NCBI RefSeq assembly: GCF_902459525.1
Contig: NZ_LR699166.1
Location: forward strand, 907,501 to 971,500
Reading direction: 5' to 3'
From: Sideroxydans sp. CL21
Lineage (GTDB): Bacteria; Pseudomonadota; Gammaproteobacteria; Burkholderiales; Gallionellaceae
DNA length: 64,000 bases
Shown here: in pieces, positions 54,149-62,389 of the stretch
How positions within the stretch are numbered: the first letter of the stretch is position 1
How the letters are laid out: every line of letters begins with the position of its first letter
Notes under the pieces: model-generated
Databases searched by the model: none
What the model was told of the DNA's origin: nothing
What the model saw: only the letters and a program-made list of their open reading frames with translations
Position numbers and translations under genes: made by a program

Positions 54149-55621
54149 ATGAACAAAATCGAGAAAGTAACAAAGCCAGTGACTTGGCTCATGGCATTAT
54201 TGCTGACGGGTTTTGTGGCGGGATGCGGCGGGAGCAGCAGTGGCGCCGTCGCCGTAGCGCCTGCGGGGCCAAAAGTGAGTTACACCATCCCTGCTGCAAA
54301 TGCCACAGGCGTCGCAACCAACAGCAAGGTCACGGCCACATTCAGTAAAGACATGGCTCCGGCAACGATCACCGCAACCAGTTTTACGCTGGTGAACACC
54401 ACATCGGGCGGGGCGGTCATAACAGGCGCAGTAGTCTACGATATCACTACCAAGACAGCGATCTTCATACCGACGGCAGCGCTACCGGCCAGCAGCGTGT
54501 TTACTGCAAAGATTTCCACCGCAGTCAAAGACGTGGCAGGTGATGCGATGGCTGCCGCTAAAACATGGAGCTTTACTACCAGTGCAGCGGCAGATACGAC
54601 ACCGCCGACCGTGAGTTCAACTGTTCCCGCGGATTTGGCAACCGGGGTGGCTCTCAATGCGACTGTCACTGCTTTCTTCAGCAAAGCAATGGATCCGTTG
54701 ACAATCAACGTTACGAACATCACGTTAATGCAAGGGATCACGCCTGTTCCAGGTGCGGTGACCTATGTGAGTGCAAACGCGTCTTTCGGCACAAGTGCGG
54801 TTTTCAAACCTACCAGCAACCTTGCGGCCAGCACCGCTTATACGGCTACGGTTACAACCGGGGTCAAGGATCTGGCTGGCAATGCATTGGCTATAGCAAA
54901 AACATGGAGCTTTACAACTGGCACAACGGTAGCCGCAGGACCGGCTCCTGTACTTCTGGGAACTGCAGCCAACTATGCGATTCTGGCAAAGACTGGCGTT
55001 TCGACCATACCGACTTCAGTCGTGACTGGAAATGTGGGTGTGAGTCCGGTTGCCAGGACATATTTGACCGGATGGTCGGAAACCTATGACGTAACGGATA
55101 CTTATGCCACCTCCACGCAAGTAGTCGCGCCCGGAAAGTTATATGCAGCCGACTTGGTGGGAGGGACGACCTCTGCCGACCTGGGCACTGCCGTGCTCGA
55201 TATGGGCACTGCATATACCGATGCCGCAGGACGGACAGCCACATCGGCTGCGACAACCAACGTGGGTGCCGGAACGCTGACCAGCTTGACACTTACACCC
55301 GGTGTGTATGAATGGGGGAGCGCAGTTTCCATACCGACGGATCTCACACTTAATGGCAGTTCAACAGATGTATGGATCTTCAAGGTGGCGGGAACGCTCG
55401 GCATGGCTTCAGCCAAGAACGTAATTCTGAGCGGAGGTGCATTGCCGCAGAATATCTTCTGGCAGGTTTCGGGTGCCGTGACCATCGGGGCAAACTCTCA
55501 CTTTGCAGGGATCATTCTGGGTCAGACATCGATCACGTTTAATAATCTTTCATCGATCAACGGCAGGCTGCTCGCGCAGACTGCGGTCGTGCTGGATGCG
55601 ACTACGGTTACACAGCCGTAG
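54149..55621 (+). CDS. DUF3494 (ice-binding-like) lipoprotein 2 with two Ig-like modules
   Basis: 490 aa; lipobox VAGC then GGSSS. Two Big_5-type Ig modules (about 45-150 and 155-265), each with VTATFSKDM or VTAFFSKAM and a closing KTWSFTT, then DUF3494 (about 273-490; LGTAANYAILAKTGVSTIPTSVVTGNVGVSP ... NGRLLAQTAVVLDATTVTQP). The Ig-like spacers would lift the DUF3494 head off the outer membrane. GAGGAAAA precedes the ATG at 54149; an upstream ATG at 54080 would hide the lipoprotein signal. No Ca-binding RTX features. Confidence 0.92.
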   Translation: MNKIEKVTKPVTWLMALLLTGFVAGCGGSSSGAVAVAPAGPKVSYTIPAANATGVATNSKVTATFSKDMAPATITATSFTLVNTTSGGAVITGAVVYDITTKTAIFIPTAALPASSVFTAKISTAVKDVAGDAMAAAKTWSFTTSAAADTTPPTVSSTVPADLATGVALNATVTAFFSKAMDPLTINVTNITLMQGITPVPGAVTYVSANASFGTSAVFKPTSNLAASTAYTATVTTGVKDLAGNALAIAKTWSFTTGTTVAAGPAPVLLGTAANYAILAKTGVSTIPTSVVTGNVGVSPVARTYLTGWSETYDVTDTYATSTQVVAPGKLYAADLVGGTTSADLGTAVLDMGTAYTDAAGRTATSAATTNVGAGTLTSLTLTPGVYEWGSAVSIPTDLTLNGSSTDVWIFKVAGTLGMASAKNVILSGGALPQNIFWQVSGAVTIGANSHFAGIILGQTSITFNNLSSINGRLLAQTAVVLDATTVTQP

Positions 55622-55636
55622 AGCAGGTAGCGGTGG

Positions 55637-55663
55637 AAAGGCCGCCGCAAGACGGCCTTTTCC
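55637..55663 (+). terminator. Terminator after DUF3494 gene 2
   Basis: AAAGGCCGCC-GCAA-GACGGCCTTTT, one mismatch in a 10-bp stem. It is a diverged copy of the perfect terminator after gene 3. Confidence 0.8.
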
Positions 55664-55684
55664 CTTTACCTCGGAATTTGCTCA

Positions 55685-55727
55685 TGAGCGCTACCGCACA
55701 GAGCAACATGCATGGAAGTGAGAGAGT
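55685..55727 (+). promoter_or_regulatory. Decayed copy of the class II element, before DUF3494 gene 3
   Basis: TGAGC-GCTACC-GCACA (centre 55692.5) and the following GAGC align with the other three elements, but the -10 position reads GAGAGT instead of GATAAA and the GGGG run is lost. This gene may therefore depend on read-through or another promoter. Confidence 0.45.
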
Positions 55728-55870
55728 GCAACCGGTGGGATTTGGTTCCGGCTGTATCAATGCCGTATTGGAACAGAACTAACCCTGGTTAAAGTCATTG
55801 CAAAACGCCAGTTTAAAGAATCAATCGATTGCACCGATGCTTTTCGGTGGCCAATAAAAGGAGAAGCAAA

Positions 55871-57664
55871 ATGAACAAATTTCAAAGCGTTACGAAATCA
55901 CTGCGGTGGTTCATGGCGTTACTGGTAGTCGCTTTTGTCGCCGGATGCGGCGGGGGCGGTGGAATAGGTGTTGCCCCGAGTTCGACCAAGGCCATTACGG
56001 CCTATTCGCTGGCGGCTTATCCTGCGGCCGTAGTCACTATAAACGAACCGCTTAAGACGATCGCAGTGATCGTACCGAGCGGTACTTCCCTCACGGCTCT
56101 GGTTGCGAAATTTACCAGCACAGGAATGGGCTCACCTACGGTGGGTGGCATTAATCAGGTAAGCGGGACAACAGCGAATAACTTCACATTGCCTAAGCCG
56201 TACGTCGTCACAGCGGCAGACGGCACGATGGCGACCTATACCGTCACCATCTCTTGGGCTGTGGCTTCTGCCAATGGCATTTCCTCCTTTTCGTTTGCCG
56301 CCTATCCCGCTTCTATCGGAACTATAACCGGTTCGGCATCGCCATTCGCCATCGCGGTGACCGTGCCTAACGGGACAGTCGTAACGAATCTGGTTGCGAC
56401 ATTCGCGACTACGGGAACAGGTGTAACGGTAGCTGGTTTAGCACAGGTGACTGGTACGACTGCGAATAACTTCACAGCTCCGGTGGTGTACACGGTCACA
56501 GCGGCGGACGGCACCACGGCGACCTATAACGTCACCGTCACTGTGGCTCCGGTTGCTGCCAAGGCGATTACTTCCTATTCATTTGCCGCAGTCCCCGGGT
56601 CTGTAGGAATCATAACCGGAACGACATCGCCATTCGCCATCGCGGTTTCTGTGCCAAACGGGACAGCCGTAACGAACTTGATTGCGACATTCGTGACCAC
56701 AGGTACTAGCGTAACAGTGGCCGCAACGGGTACTCAGGTGAGCGGTGCAGGTGGTACGCAGAATAATTTCACAAGTCCGGTAGCCTACACGGTGCATGCG
56801 GCGGATGCCACAACGGCAGTTTATAACGTCACCGTTACCGTAGCTGCTTCGGGACCAGTAGTCTGCGGGGGAACGAGCGGTACGAACTGCGTGAATCTTT
56901 TGTCTGCCGCTAATTACGCGATTCTGGACGAGGCGACAGTTACGTTCACACCGATTGCTACTAGTACCACCGTCGCTACGATCACTGGGAATGTTGCGGT
57001 GAGTCCGGCTGCAGCAAGTTTCATGACAGGATTTGCGTTGGCCCTGGATCCGGCGAAGTGTTTTTCAACATCGACTCGGGTGACTGGCAGGCTCTATGCG
57101 GCCGACTATAGTTCAGTCAACGGGTGTGCAACGGCGACGACTGACACTGCCACGATATTGACCACGGCTATAGGCGATAAAAATGCTGCATATAGTGCCG
57201 CTGCCGCGAAGCCAACAGCAGGTGGCGGGCTGACAGGAGGTGCAACTGGTACACCTCGCGAATGCCCGGGTGTCGGCGCAATGAGTGACGTGAATAATGC
57301 GTTGACAGCTGGGGGTGGTTTCGCAGCATCAGGTCTTCCCGCTGGCGTCTACACCTGTGGTGTCAATATTACGATACCGGGGACTCTCACCCTCAACGGC
57401 AACGCAACCGATGTCTGGGTATTCAAGACTACGGGAACGCTTAGCGAGTCTACCAATGTGCAGGTACTCTTGACCGGTGGCGCACTGCCCCAGAACGTGT
57501 TCTGGCAGGTTGCCGGTGGCGTGACTATTCAAGGTGGCGCGCATATTGAGGGAGTGGTCATGTCGGCAACCAACATCCAACTCGTGACTAATGCAACCGT
57601 AAAGGGCAGGCTGTTGGCAAAGACCGGGGTTCTCATGGATTCGAATACTGTCGTACAGCCGTAA
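55871..57664 (+). CDS. DUF3494 (ice-binding-like) lipoprotein 3 with three repeat modules
   Basis: 597 aa; lipobox VAGC then GGGGG. Three DUF5018-like repeats (about 35-125, 132-222, 230-325), each of the form ITSYSFAA...GTITGT...PFAIAVTVPNGT...NNFT.PV.YTVTAADGTTATYNVTV, then DUF3494 (about 330-597) with an extra insertion around the fifth turn. The repeats share long near-identical DNA stretches, a sign of recent internal duplication. AAAGGAGAAG lies upstream of the ATG at 55871. Confidence 0.9.
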   Translation: MNKFQSVTKSLRWFMALLVVAFVAGCGGGGGIGVAPSSTKAITAYSLAAYPAAVVTINEPLKTIAVIVPSGTSLTALVAKFTSTGMGSPTVGGINQVSGTTANNFTLPKPYVVTAADGTMATYTVTISWAVASANGISSFSFAAYPASIGTITGSASPFAIAVTVPNGTVVTNLVATFATTGTGVTVAGLAQVTGTTANNFTAPVVYTVTAADGTTATYNVTVTVAPVAAKAITSYSFAAVPGSVGIITGTTSPFAIAVSVPNGTAVTNLIATFVTTGTSVTVAATGTQVSGAGGTQNNFTSPVAYTVHAADATTAVYNVTVTVAASGPVVCGGTSGTNCVNLLSAANYAILDEATVTFTPIATSTTVATITGNVAVSPAAASFMTGFALALDPAKCFSTSTRVTGRLYAADYSSVNGCATATTDTATILTTAIGDKNAAYSAAAAKPTAGGGLTGGATGTPRECPGVGAMSDVNNALTAGGGFAASGLPAGVYTCGVNITIPGTLTLNGNATDVWVFKTTGTLSESTNVQVLLTGGALPQNVFWQVAGGVTIQGGAHIEGVVMSATNIQLVTNATVKGRLLAKTGVLMDSNTVVQP

Positions 57665-57694
57665 GGCATGCAGTAAAGATGCAAAGCAGTAATG

Positions 57695-57721
57695 AAAGGC
57701 CGTCGCAAGACGGCCTTTTTT
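57695..57721 (+). terminator. Terminator after DUF3494 gene 3
   Basis: Perfect 10-bp stem AAAGGCCGTC-GCAA-GACGGCCTTT with a GNRA-type GCAA loop, ending in six T. The reference copy of the terminator family in this cluster. Confidence 0.93.
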
Positions 57722-57823
57722 CGTAGGCATTGCGCTTGCCCAATCGTATCCGGCGGTCTGTGCGTGAAAGAAGCATGCACATCCGGAACGCATTTCCTGA
57801 AAGTGATCGAAAGAATCCCATTA

Positions 57824-57866
57824 TGTGCGCGAGAGCACAGAGCGGCGTGCGGGAAAGGGGGATAAA
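57824..57866 (+). promoter_or_regulatory. Class II activator promoter element, DUF3494 gene 4
   Basis: Perfect dyad TGTGC-GCGAGA-GCACA centred at 57831.5 and GATAAA at 57861-57866, placing the dyad centre at -41.5 from the predicted start (about 57873). It is the best of the four copies. The rest of 57665-58048 holds the gene 3 terminator and an unremarkable leader. Confidence 0.72.
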
Positions 57867-58048
57867 TGCAGTGAGTACGGATGTGCCCGATCCGCGGCTG
57901 ATCTGATCATGAATGAGAGCAGACCGGATTGAAGTTGGAAATCAGCCAAACAATTTTTCGCAACTATCGATTAACGCAGTGATTTGAGTGCCCGCAAAAA
58001 GTTCGGATTATCGATTCGACGCTTTCGGGAAAATTAAAGGAGAAACAA

Positions 58049-59530
58049 ATGAACAGAATCGACAGTATTACAAAACCGCTGATTGGGTTTGTGGCAATAC
58101 TACTGACCGTTTTAGCGGCGGGATGCGGCGGAAGCAGCAGTCCCATCCTGGGTGGAGGCGGTGCCGGACTTCCGGCAAAATTAGACAAGACACGGCCAAC
58201 AGTGACTGTTACCGTCCCTGCCAATTTGGGCACTCTGGCCGCCAATTCGGCAATCACGGCAACGTTCTCCAAGGATATGGCAGCTGCTACGGTCACCGCG
58301 GCTGCAACTTTTACGGTCAAGGAAACGGTCAGCGGAGCGAACGTACCGGGTGCGACAGTCACCTACTCAGTGGCCGGCAAAACCGCAACCTTTAAACCGA
58401 CGGCGCTTACGTCGGGATTGGGGTATACAGCCACGATCACCACCGCGGCCACAGACCTGGCAGGCAATGCGCTCGCTGGTAACCAGGCCGCTTTGCCCGC
58501 AGCCAGTAACTATGTGTGGACCTTTAGTGCCTCGGCAGCAGACCTTACGCCGCCGACGGTGACTCTTACAAGCCCGGTAGATGCTGCTTCGGGCGTGCCG
58601 CTCAATAGCACCGTCGATGCAACGTTCAGCAAGGCGATGGATCAGGCAACGCTCAGTACGGCCACCTTTACGCTGGCAACCAGCGCGGTGTCTCCAGTAA
58701 GCGTATTGGGCGCAGTCACCTACGACGCGGTAAACAATATTGCGATCTTTACGCCAACCAGCAATCTCGCAGCCAGCACTCCATATACCGCTACGATCAA
58801 AGTCGGCGCTAAGGATCTGGCAGGAAATGCATTGGCTGCAGGTACCAAACCTAATCCATGGTCATTTACCACAGGTACGGGGCTCGCACCCGGTGCAATT
58901 GCGCTTGGTTCAGCAAGCACCTACGGGATTATGGCAACGGCCGCGGTTACTGCTGCCAGCGCCTCGGTTATTAATGGGGATGTTTCGTTGAACCCCGGCA
59001 CTTCAATGACCGGATTTCCTCCGGCAGTCGTGAATGGCACGGTACATATCAACGATACTTTTTCTGCACAGGCCAAGAGCGACCTGCTGGCCGCGTATAA
59101 CAATGCCAAAGGTCTGGCATGTGCAACAACCGTGGGTAGCGCGGATCTGGGTGGGTTGTACGTTTATCCGACAGGCATTCCTCCGGGCGTCTATTGTTCC
59201 GGCAGCACGATGCTGGTTGGGGCACATATTGTTCTTGACGGAGGCGGTAATGCAAATGCCGTCTGGGTCTTCCAGGTCGGTTCCTCGCTGACTTCGAATG
59301 CCGACGTTACGCTGACTGGCGGTGCTCAAGCCAAAAACGTGTTCTGGGTAACCGGTTTGGATGCCACTGTCGGCTCGGGCACGACCTTCAATGGAACCAT
59401 CTTGGCTGGCCGAGACGCCAACTCTGCAGGTACTGCGACGCTCTACGGCCGGATACTGGCAGGAGCGATCTATGCCGGCACGATTGCCCTGAACGGCCCC
59501 CCCAGCACTGTTAACGTCCCAGCCCCGTAA
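58049..59530 (+). CDS. DUF3494 (ice-binding-like) lipoprotein 4 with two Ig-like modules
   Basis: 493 aa; lipobox AAGC then GGSSSP. Two Big_5-type Ig modules (about 45-165 with ITATFSKDM and 168-285 with VDATFSKAM ... NPWSFTTG), then a DUF3494 domain (about 290-493) more diverged than the other three: SASTYGIMATAAVTAASASVINGDVSLNP, PPGVYCSGSTMLVGAHIVLDGGG, NAVWVFQVGS and KNVFWVTGLDATVGSGTTFNGTILAG. AAAGGAGAAA lies upstream. No terminator follows; the OmpA gene starts 52 bases later, so they are probably co-transcribed. Confidence 0.9.
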   Translation: MNRIDSITKPLIGFVAILLTVLAAGCGGSSSPILGGGGAGLPAKLDKTRPTVTVTVPANLGTLAANSAITATFSKDMAAATVTAAATFTVKETVSGANVPGATVTYSVAGKTATFKPTALTSGLGYTATITTAATDLAGNALAGNQAALPAASNYVWTFSASAADLTPPTVTLTSPVDAASGVPLNSTVDATFSKAMDQATLSTATFTLATSAVSPVSVLGAVTYDAVNNIAIFTPTSNLAASTPYTATIKVGAKDLAGNALAAGTKPNPWSFTTGTGLAPGAIALGSASTYGIMATAAVTAASASVINGDVSLNPGTSMTGFPPAVVNGTVHINDTFSAQAKSDLLAAYNNAKGLACATTVGSADLGGLYVYPTGIPPGVYCSGSTMLVGAHIVLDGGGNANAVWVFQVGSSLTSNADVTLTGGAQAKNVFWVTGLDATVGSGTTFNGTILAGRDANSAGTATLYGRILAGAIYAGTIALNGPPSTVNVPAP

Positions 59531-59582
59531 GGTTTGATGTATTAGACAGAAATTTAATTCATCACCAATTTTGGAGAACAAC

Positions 59583-61067
59583 ATGAAATTATCAAGAACA
59601 TCAGTATCCATGGGAGTGGCGGCAGTCGCGATATGTGCCAGTCAATTTGCAGCCGCAGACGATTCATTCTGGTATATCGGTGGCAACATCGGCCAATCCA
59701 GAGCGAAGATCGACGATGCAAGGATCGCCAACCAGTTGCTGGGAGCAGGGTTGGCCTCGCCTTCGATCGCTAACGACGACAACCACTCAGCCTATAAACT
59801 CTTCGGCGGTTATCAGCTGAACAAGAATTTTGCCCTTGAAGCAAGTTATTTTGATTTGGGGCAGTTTGGTTATACCGCGACCACAGTACCGGCCGGAACG
59901 CTCAACGGCAATATCAAACTCCGGGGCGTGGGTATGGATATGGTAGGCATCCTTCCTCTGACGCAAAAATTTTCCGCGTTTGGCAGGTTGGGCATGAACT
60001 ATGCGCAAGCCCAGGATAGTTTTTCCAGTACGGGTTCTGTTGCATCGCCGACTATTCCGAATCCCAGCAAGAATGCACTCAATTACAAGGCGGGCCTGGG
60101 GCTTCAATATGATGTCACCAAGGCTTTCGGGCTGCGCGCCGAAGCAGAACGCTACCGCATCGATGATGCCGTGGGCAACAAGGGCGATATTAATATGATC
60201 TCGGTCGGTCTGGTCTATCGCTTCGACGAGAAAAAACCGGCTCCTGTTCAGAAAGAAGCACCGGCTCCGGCTCCTGTCGTTGAAGCAGCACCGATCTTCG
60301 TTATCGTGCCGGTCATCAAGCTGCAAAGATACTGCAGCATTCTCGACATCCAGTTCGAGATCAAGCAGGACGAGATTCAGCGCGAAGAGAAGGAAAAGCT
60401 CGCTGTCGTGGGAACCTTCCTGAACAAGTATCCCGACACCACCGCAGTGATCGAGGGGCACACCGACAACGTCGGCTCAAGCGAATACAACCTGAAACTC
60501 TCCTTGCGCAGGGCTGAGGCCGTGGTGAGCTATCTGGTGGATACGCTTCATATCGCACCGGCGCGTTTGTCGGCAGTGGGATACGGAGAGGCTCGCCCTA
60601 TTGCGGACAACAGCACCAGGGAAGGTCAGCAGATGAACCGGCGTATTGATGCTGTCATCGCATGCGCGACGGACGTCGCCGGTCTCAAGGTGGTACCCGC
60701 GAGGATGACCATGGCGTTGGAAATGGATTTCGACCCGAACAAAACCGATATTCAGCCGCAGTACTACGGCGAGTTGCATGAAGTGGCGAATTTCATGAAA
60801 GCAAATCCGGATGTGACCGCCGCAGTGGAGGGACACTCATCCAATATGGTCGGGAAAGTCCATATCTCCGCGGAAAAATCCATGGAAATATCCAGTCTTC
60901 GTGCCAATAAAGTGATGGATTATCTGGTCGAGAAAGAAGGCATTTCCCGTTCAAGACTTTCCGCTGAGGCATACGGCCGCACTCGCCGGGTTGCTTACGG
61001 TACGACGTTGGAAGGCCAGCAGGAAAACCGCAGGGTCAACATCATCTTCAATTACCCCAAGAAATAA
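59583..61067 (+). CDS. OmpA-type porin with two C-terminal OmpA domains
   Basis: 494 aa. Signal peptide (cleaved after ASQFAAA), an eight-strand OmpA-like barrel (about 25-215; YIGGNIGQSRAKIDD, GLRAEAERYRIDD), a Pro/Ala hinge, then two OmpA domains in tandem (about 255-360 and 375-494). The first keeps the peptidoglycan-binding pair (GHTDNVGS, LSLRRAE). The second reads GHSSNMVG, so the ligand Asp is lost, while SLRANKV keeps the Arg. Loss of function in one of two tandem wall-binding domains is unusual. GGAG precedes the ATG at 59583. Confidence 0.9.
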   Translation: MKLSRTSVSMGVAAVAICASQFAAADDSFWYIGGNIGQSRAKIDDARIANQLLGAGLASPSIANDDNHSAYKLFGGYQLNKNFALEASYFDLGQFGYTATTVPAGTLNGNIKLRGVGMDMVGILPLTQKFSAFGRLGMNYAQAQDSFSSTGSVASPTIPNPSKNALNYKAGLGLQYDVTKAFGLRAEAERYRIDDAVGNKGDINMISVGLVYRFDEKKPAPVQKEAPAPAPVVEAAPIFVIVPVIKLQRYCSILDIQFEIKQDEIQREEKEKLAVVGTFLNKYPDTTAVIEGHTDNVGSSEYNLKLSLRRAEAVVSYLVDTLHIAPARLSAVGYGEARPIADNSTREGQQMNRRIDAVIACATDVAGLKVVPARMTMALEMDFDPNKTDIQPQYYGELHEVANFMKANPDVTAAVEGHSSNMVGKVHISAEKSMEISSLRANKVMDYLVEKEGISRSRLSAEAYGRTRRVAYGTTLEGQQENRRVNIIFNYPKK

Positions 61068-61139
61068 ATACAGCACCGGGTTTCGGCAATTGAGCCGGAG
61101 CCCGGAATTCACGATATGCGCATTGGGAAAGGTAAGGAA

Positions 61140-61562
61140 ATGAAAATTTTGGAGAGCTTAAAGCGGGTCGGCATTGTGGTGCTGCTCATTAGCGGAGTCG
61201 CGGCTTGTGACAAGCCGGGCCCTGCCGAGACAGCCGGAAAGAACATCGACAGAACTGTGGATCAGGTTGGGCAGAAGATTGGTGAAACTGCCGACAAGGT
61301 CGGCGACAAAATGAGCCAGCAAAGTGAAAAGGCCGGCGTCGCGATCGATGACACCGAGATCACAACCAAGATCAAGGCAGCAATTTTTGCCGAGTCCGGT
61401 CTCAAGACGTTGCAGATCAGCGTTGATACCGTAAAGGGCGTGGTTACGTTGAGCGGATCGGTGGATACGCAGTCGCATAGTGATATGGCCAAAGCCATGG
61501 CGAGTGCCGTATCCGGAGTCAGAAAAGTCAATAACGATCTGATGGTCATGCCGAGAAAATAA
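61140..61562 (+). CDS. BON-domain lipoprotein
   Basis: 140 aa; signal ending GVAAC then DKPGPAE. A helical 11-residue-type repeat region (AGKNIDRTVDQVGQKIGETADKVGDKM) leads to one BON domain (DTEITTKIKAAIFAESGLKTLQISVDTVKGVVTLSGSVDTQ). AAAGGTAAGG precedes the ATG at 61140; an upstream ATG at 61116 is the alternative. Paralogous to the BON lipoprotein at 50354. Confidence 0.9.
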   Translation: MKILESLKRVGIVVLLISGVAACDKPGPAETAGKNIDRTVDQVGQKIGETADKVGDKMSQQSEKAGVAIDDTEITTKIKAAIFAESGLKTLQISVDTVKGVVTLSGSVDTQSHSDMAKAMASAVSGVRKVNNDLMVMPRK

Positions 61563-61597
61563 GATCGTGCAAACAACAATGGTTGAAGGAGATTTTC

Positions 61598-61885
61598 ATG
61601 GAAATCCGGGAAGCATACAAGCAAAAAAAAGCCGCGCAATTGAAAGAGTGGGGTGCGCAAATCAATTTGATGGAAGCCAAGCTGGAAAATGTCGGGGCTG
61701 ACATGCAAGTCAAACGTGCCGAACAGATCAAGGCGCTGCGCGCTCAGCAGCAAGAGGCATCGGAAAAAATGAAGGAACTGGGAAAGGCCAGTGGCGAAGC
61801 CTGGGAGCAGGTCAAAGTGACCGCGGATAAAGTCTGGGACGATCTGAAAAGTGGCGTGGCCGACGCGCATTCTAAGTTCAAGTGA
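61598..61885 (+). CDS. Small coiled-coil protein
   Basis: 95 aa, almost entirely helical and charged (MEIREAYKQKKAAQLKEWGAQ ..., KRAEQIKALRAQQQEASEKMKELG) with heptad spacing. Soluble, no signal. Similar in type to sll1863-like stress proteins, often next to BON proteins. AAGGAG lies before the ATG. Function unknown. Confidence 0.8.
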   Translation: MEIREAYKQKKAAQLKEWGAQINLMEAKLENVGADMQVKRAEQIKALRAQQQEASEKMKELGKASGEAWEQVKVTADKVWDDLKSGVADAHSKFK

Positions 61886-61961
61886 ACGATGCTGCGGGTG
61901 GCGCCGGTCAGGTCACCTGCGGCATCCGAAGTGACGGGTTACGGCATAAAGGGGTTGAAAG

Positions 61962-62195
61962 ATGAATATCAAATTGATTCTGTTGCTTGTTCTTTCAGTC
62001 CTGGCACTGGTTTTCGTGGCGCAAAATATCGTTGCGGTCGAAATCAGATTCCTGTTCTGGAGTGCTTCAATCTCAAGTTCTTTGCTGATCTTGTTTACCT
62101 TGATATTTGGATTCGCTTTGGGTTGGTATTTGAATGATTACCTCCGGTACCGGAAATATAAAGGCAGGGCTGTTTATTCACGCTCGGAATTCTGA
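61962..62195 (+). CDS. LapA-domain (DUF1049) membrane protein
   Basis: 77 aa with two membrane helices: MNIKLILLLVLSVLALVFVAQN, the short loop VAVEIRFLFWSASI, then LLILFTLIFGFALGWYLNDYL and a basic tail. This is the DUF1049/LapA pattern; in E. coli LapA works with LapB in lipopolysaccharide assembly control. No lapB is adjacent, so the role may differ. Confidence 0.88.
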   Translation: MNIKLILLLVLSVLALVFVAQNIVAVEIRFLFWSASISSSLLILFTLIFGFALGWYLNDYLRYRKYKGRAVYSRSEF

Positions 62196-62239
62196 AGCGC
62201 ACAAGAAGGACCGGGCTGTTCACCTCCAACAAAATCCAG

Positions 62240-62389
62240 ATGCGTTTCAACCTGAAAACTGCAGTTGACCGCTTGCTGACTCTGGAAGATACGCCAGAAC
62301 ACTCCAATCCTGTCCTGGAATCGAAACCGGATGAGCAGGAGAAGAAAAGTCCGGTCGCATTCACGCAGGTGCTGCAGGCCGGGCTATGA
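62240..62389 (+). CDS. Possible small gene upstream of the PqiA-like gene
   Basis: 49 codons from ATG 62240 (MRFNLKTAVDRLLTLED..., acidic-basic, no membrane segment). Its stop overlaps the next ATG as ATGA, which suggests coupling, but the ribosome site is weak. Unrecognised; it could be only a leader. Confidence 0.35.
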   Translation: MRFNLKTAVDRLLTLEDTPEHSNPVLESKPDEQEKKSPVAFTQVLQAGL

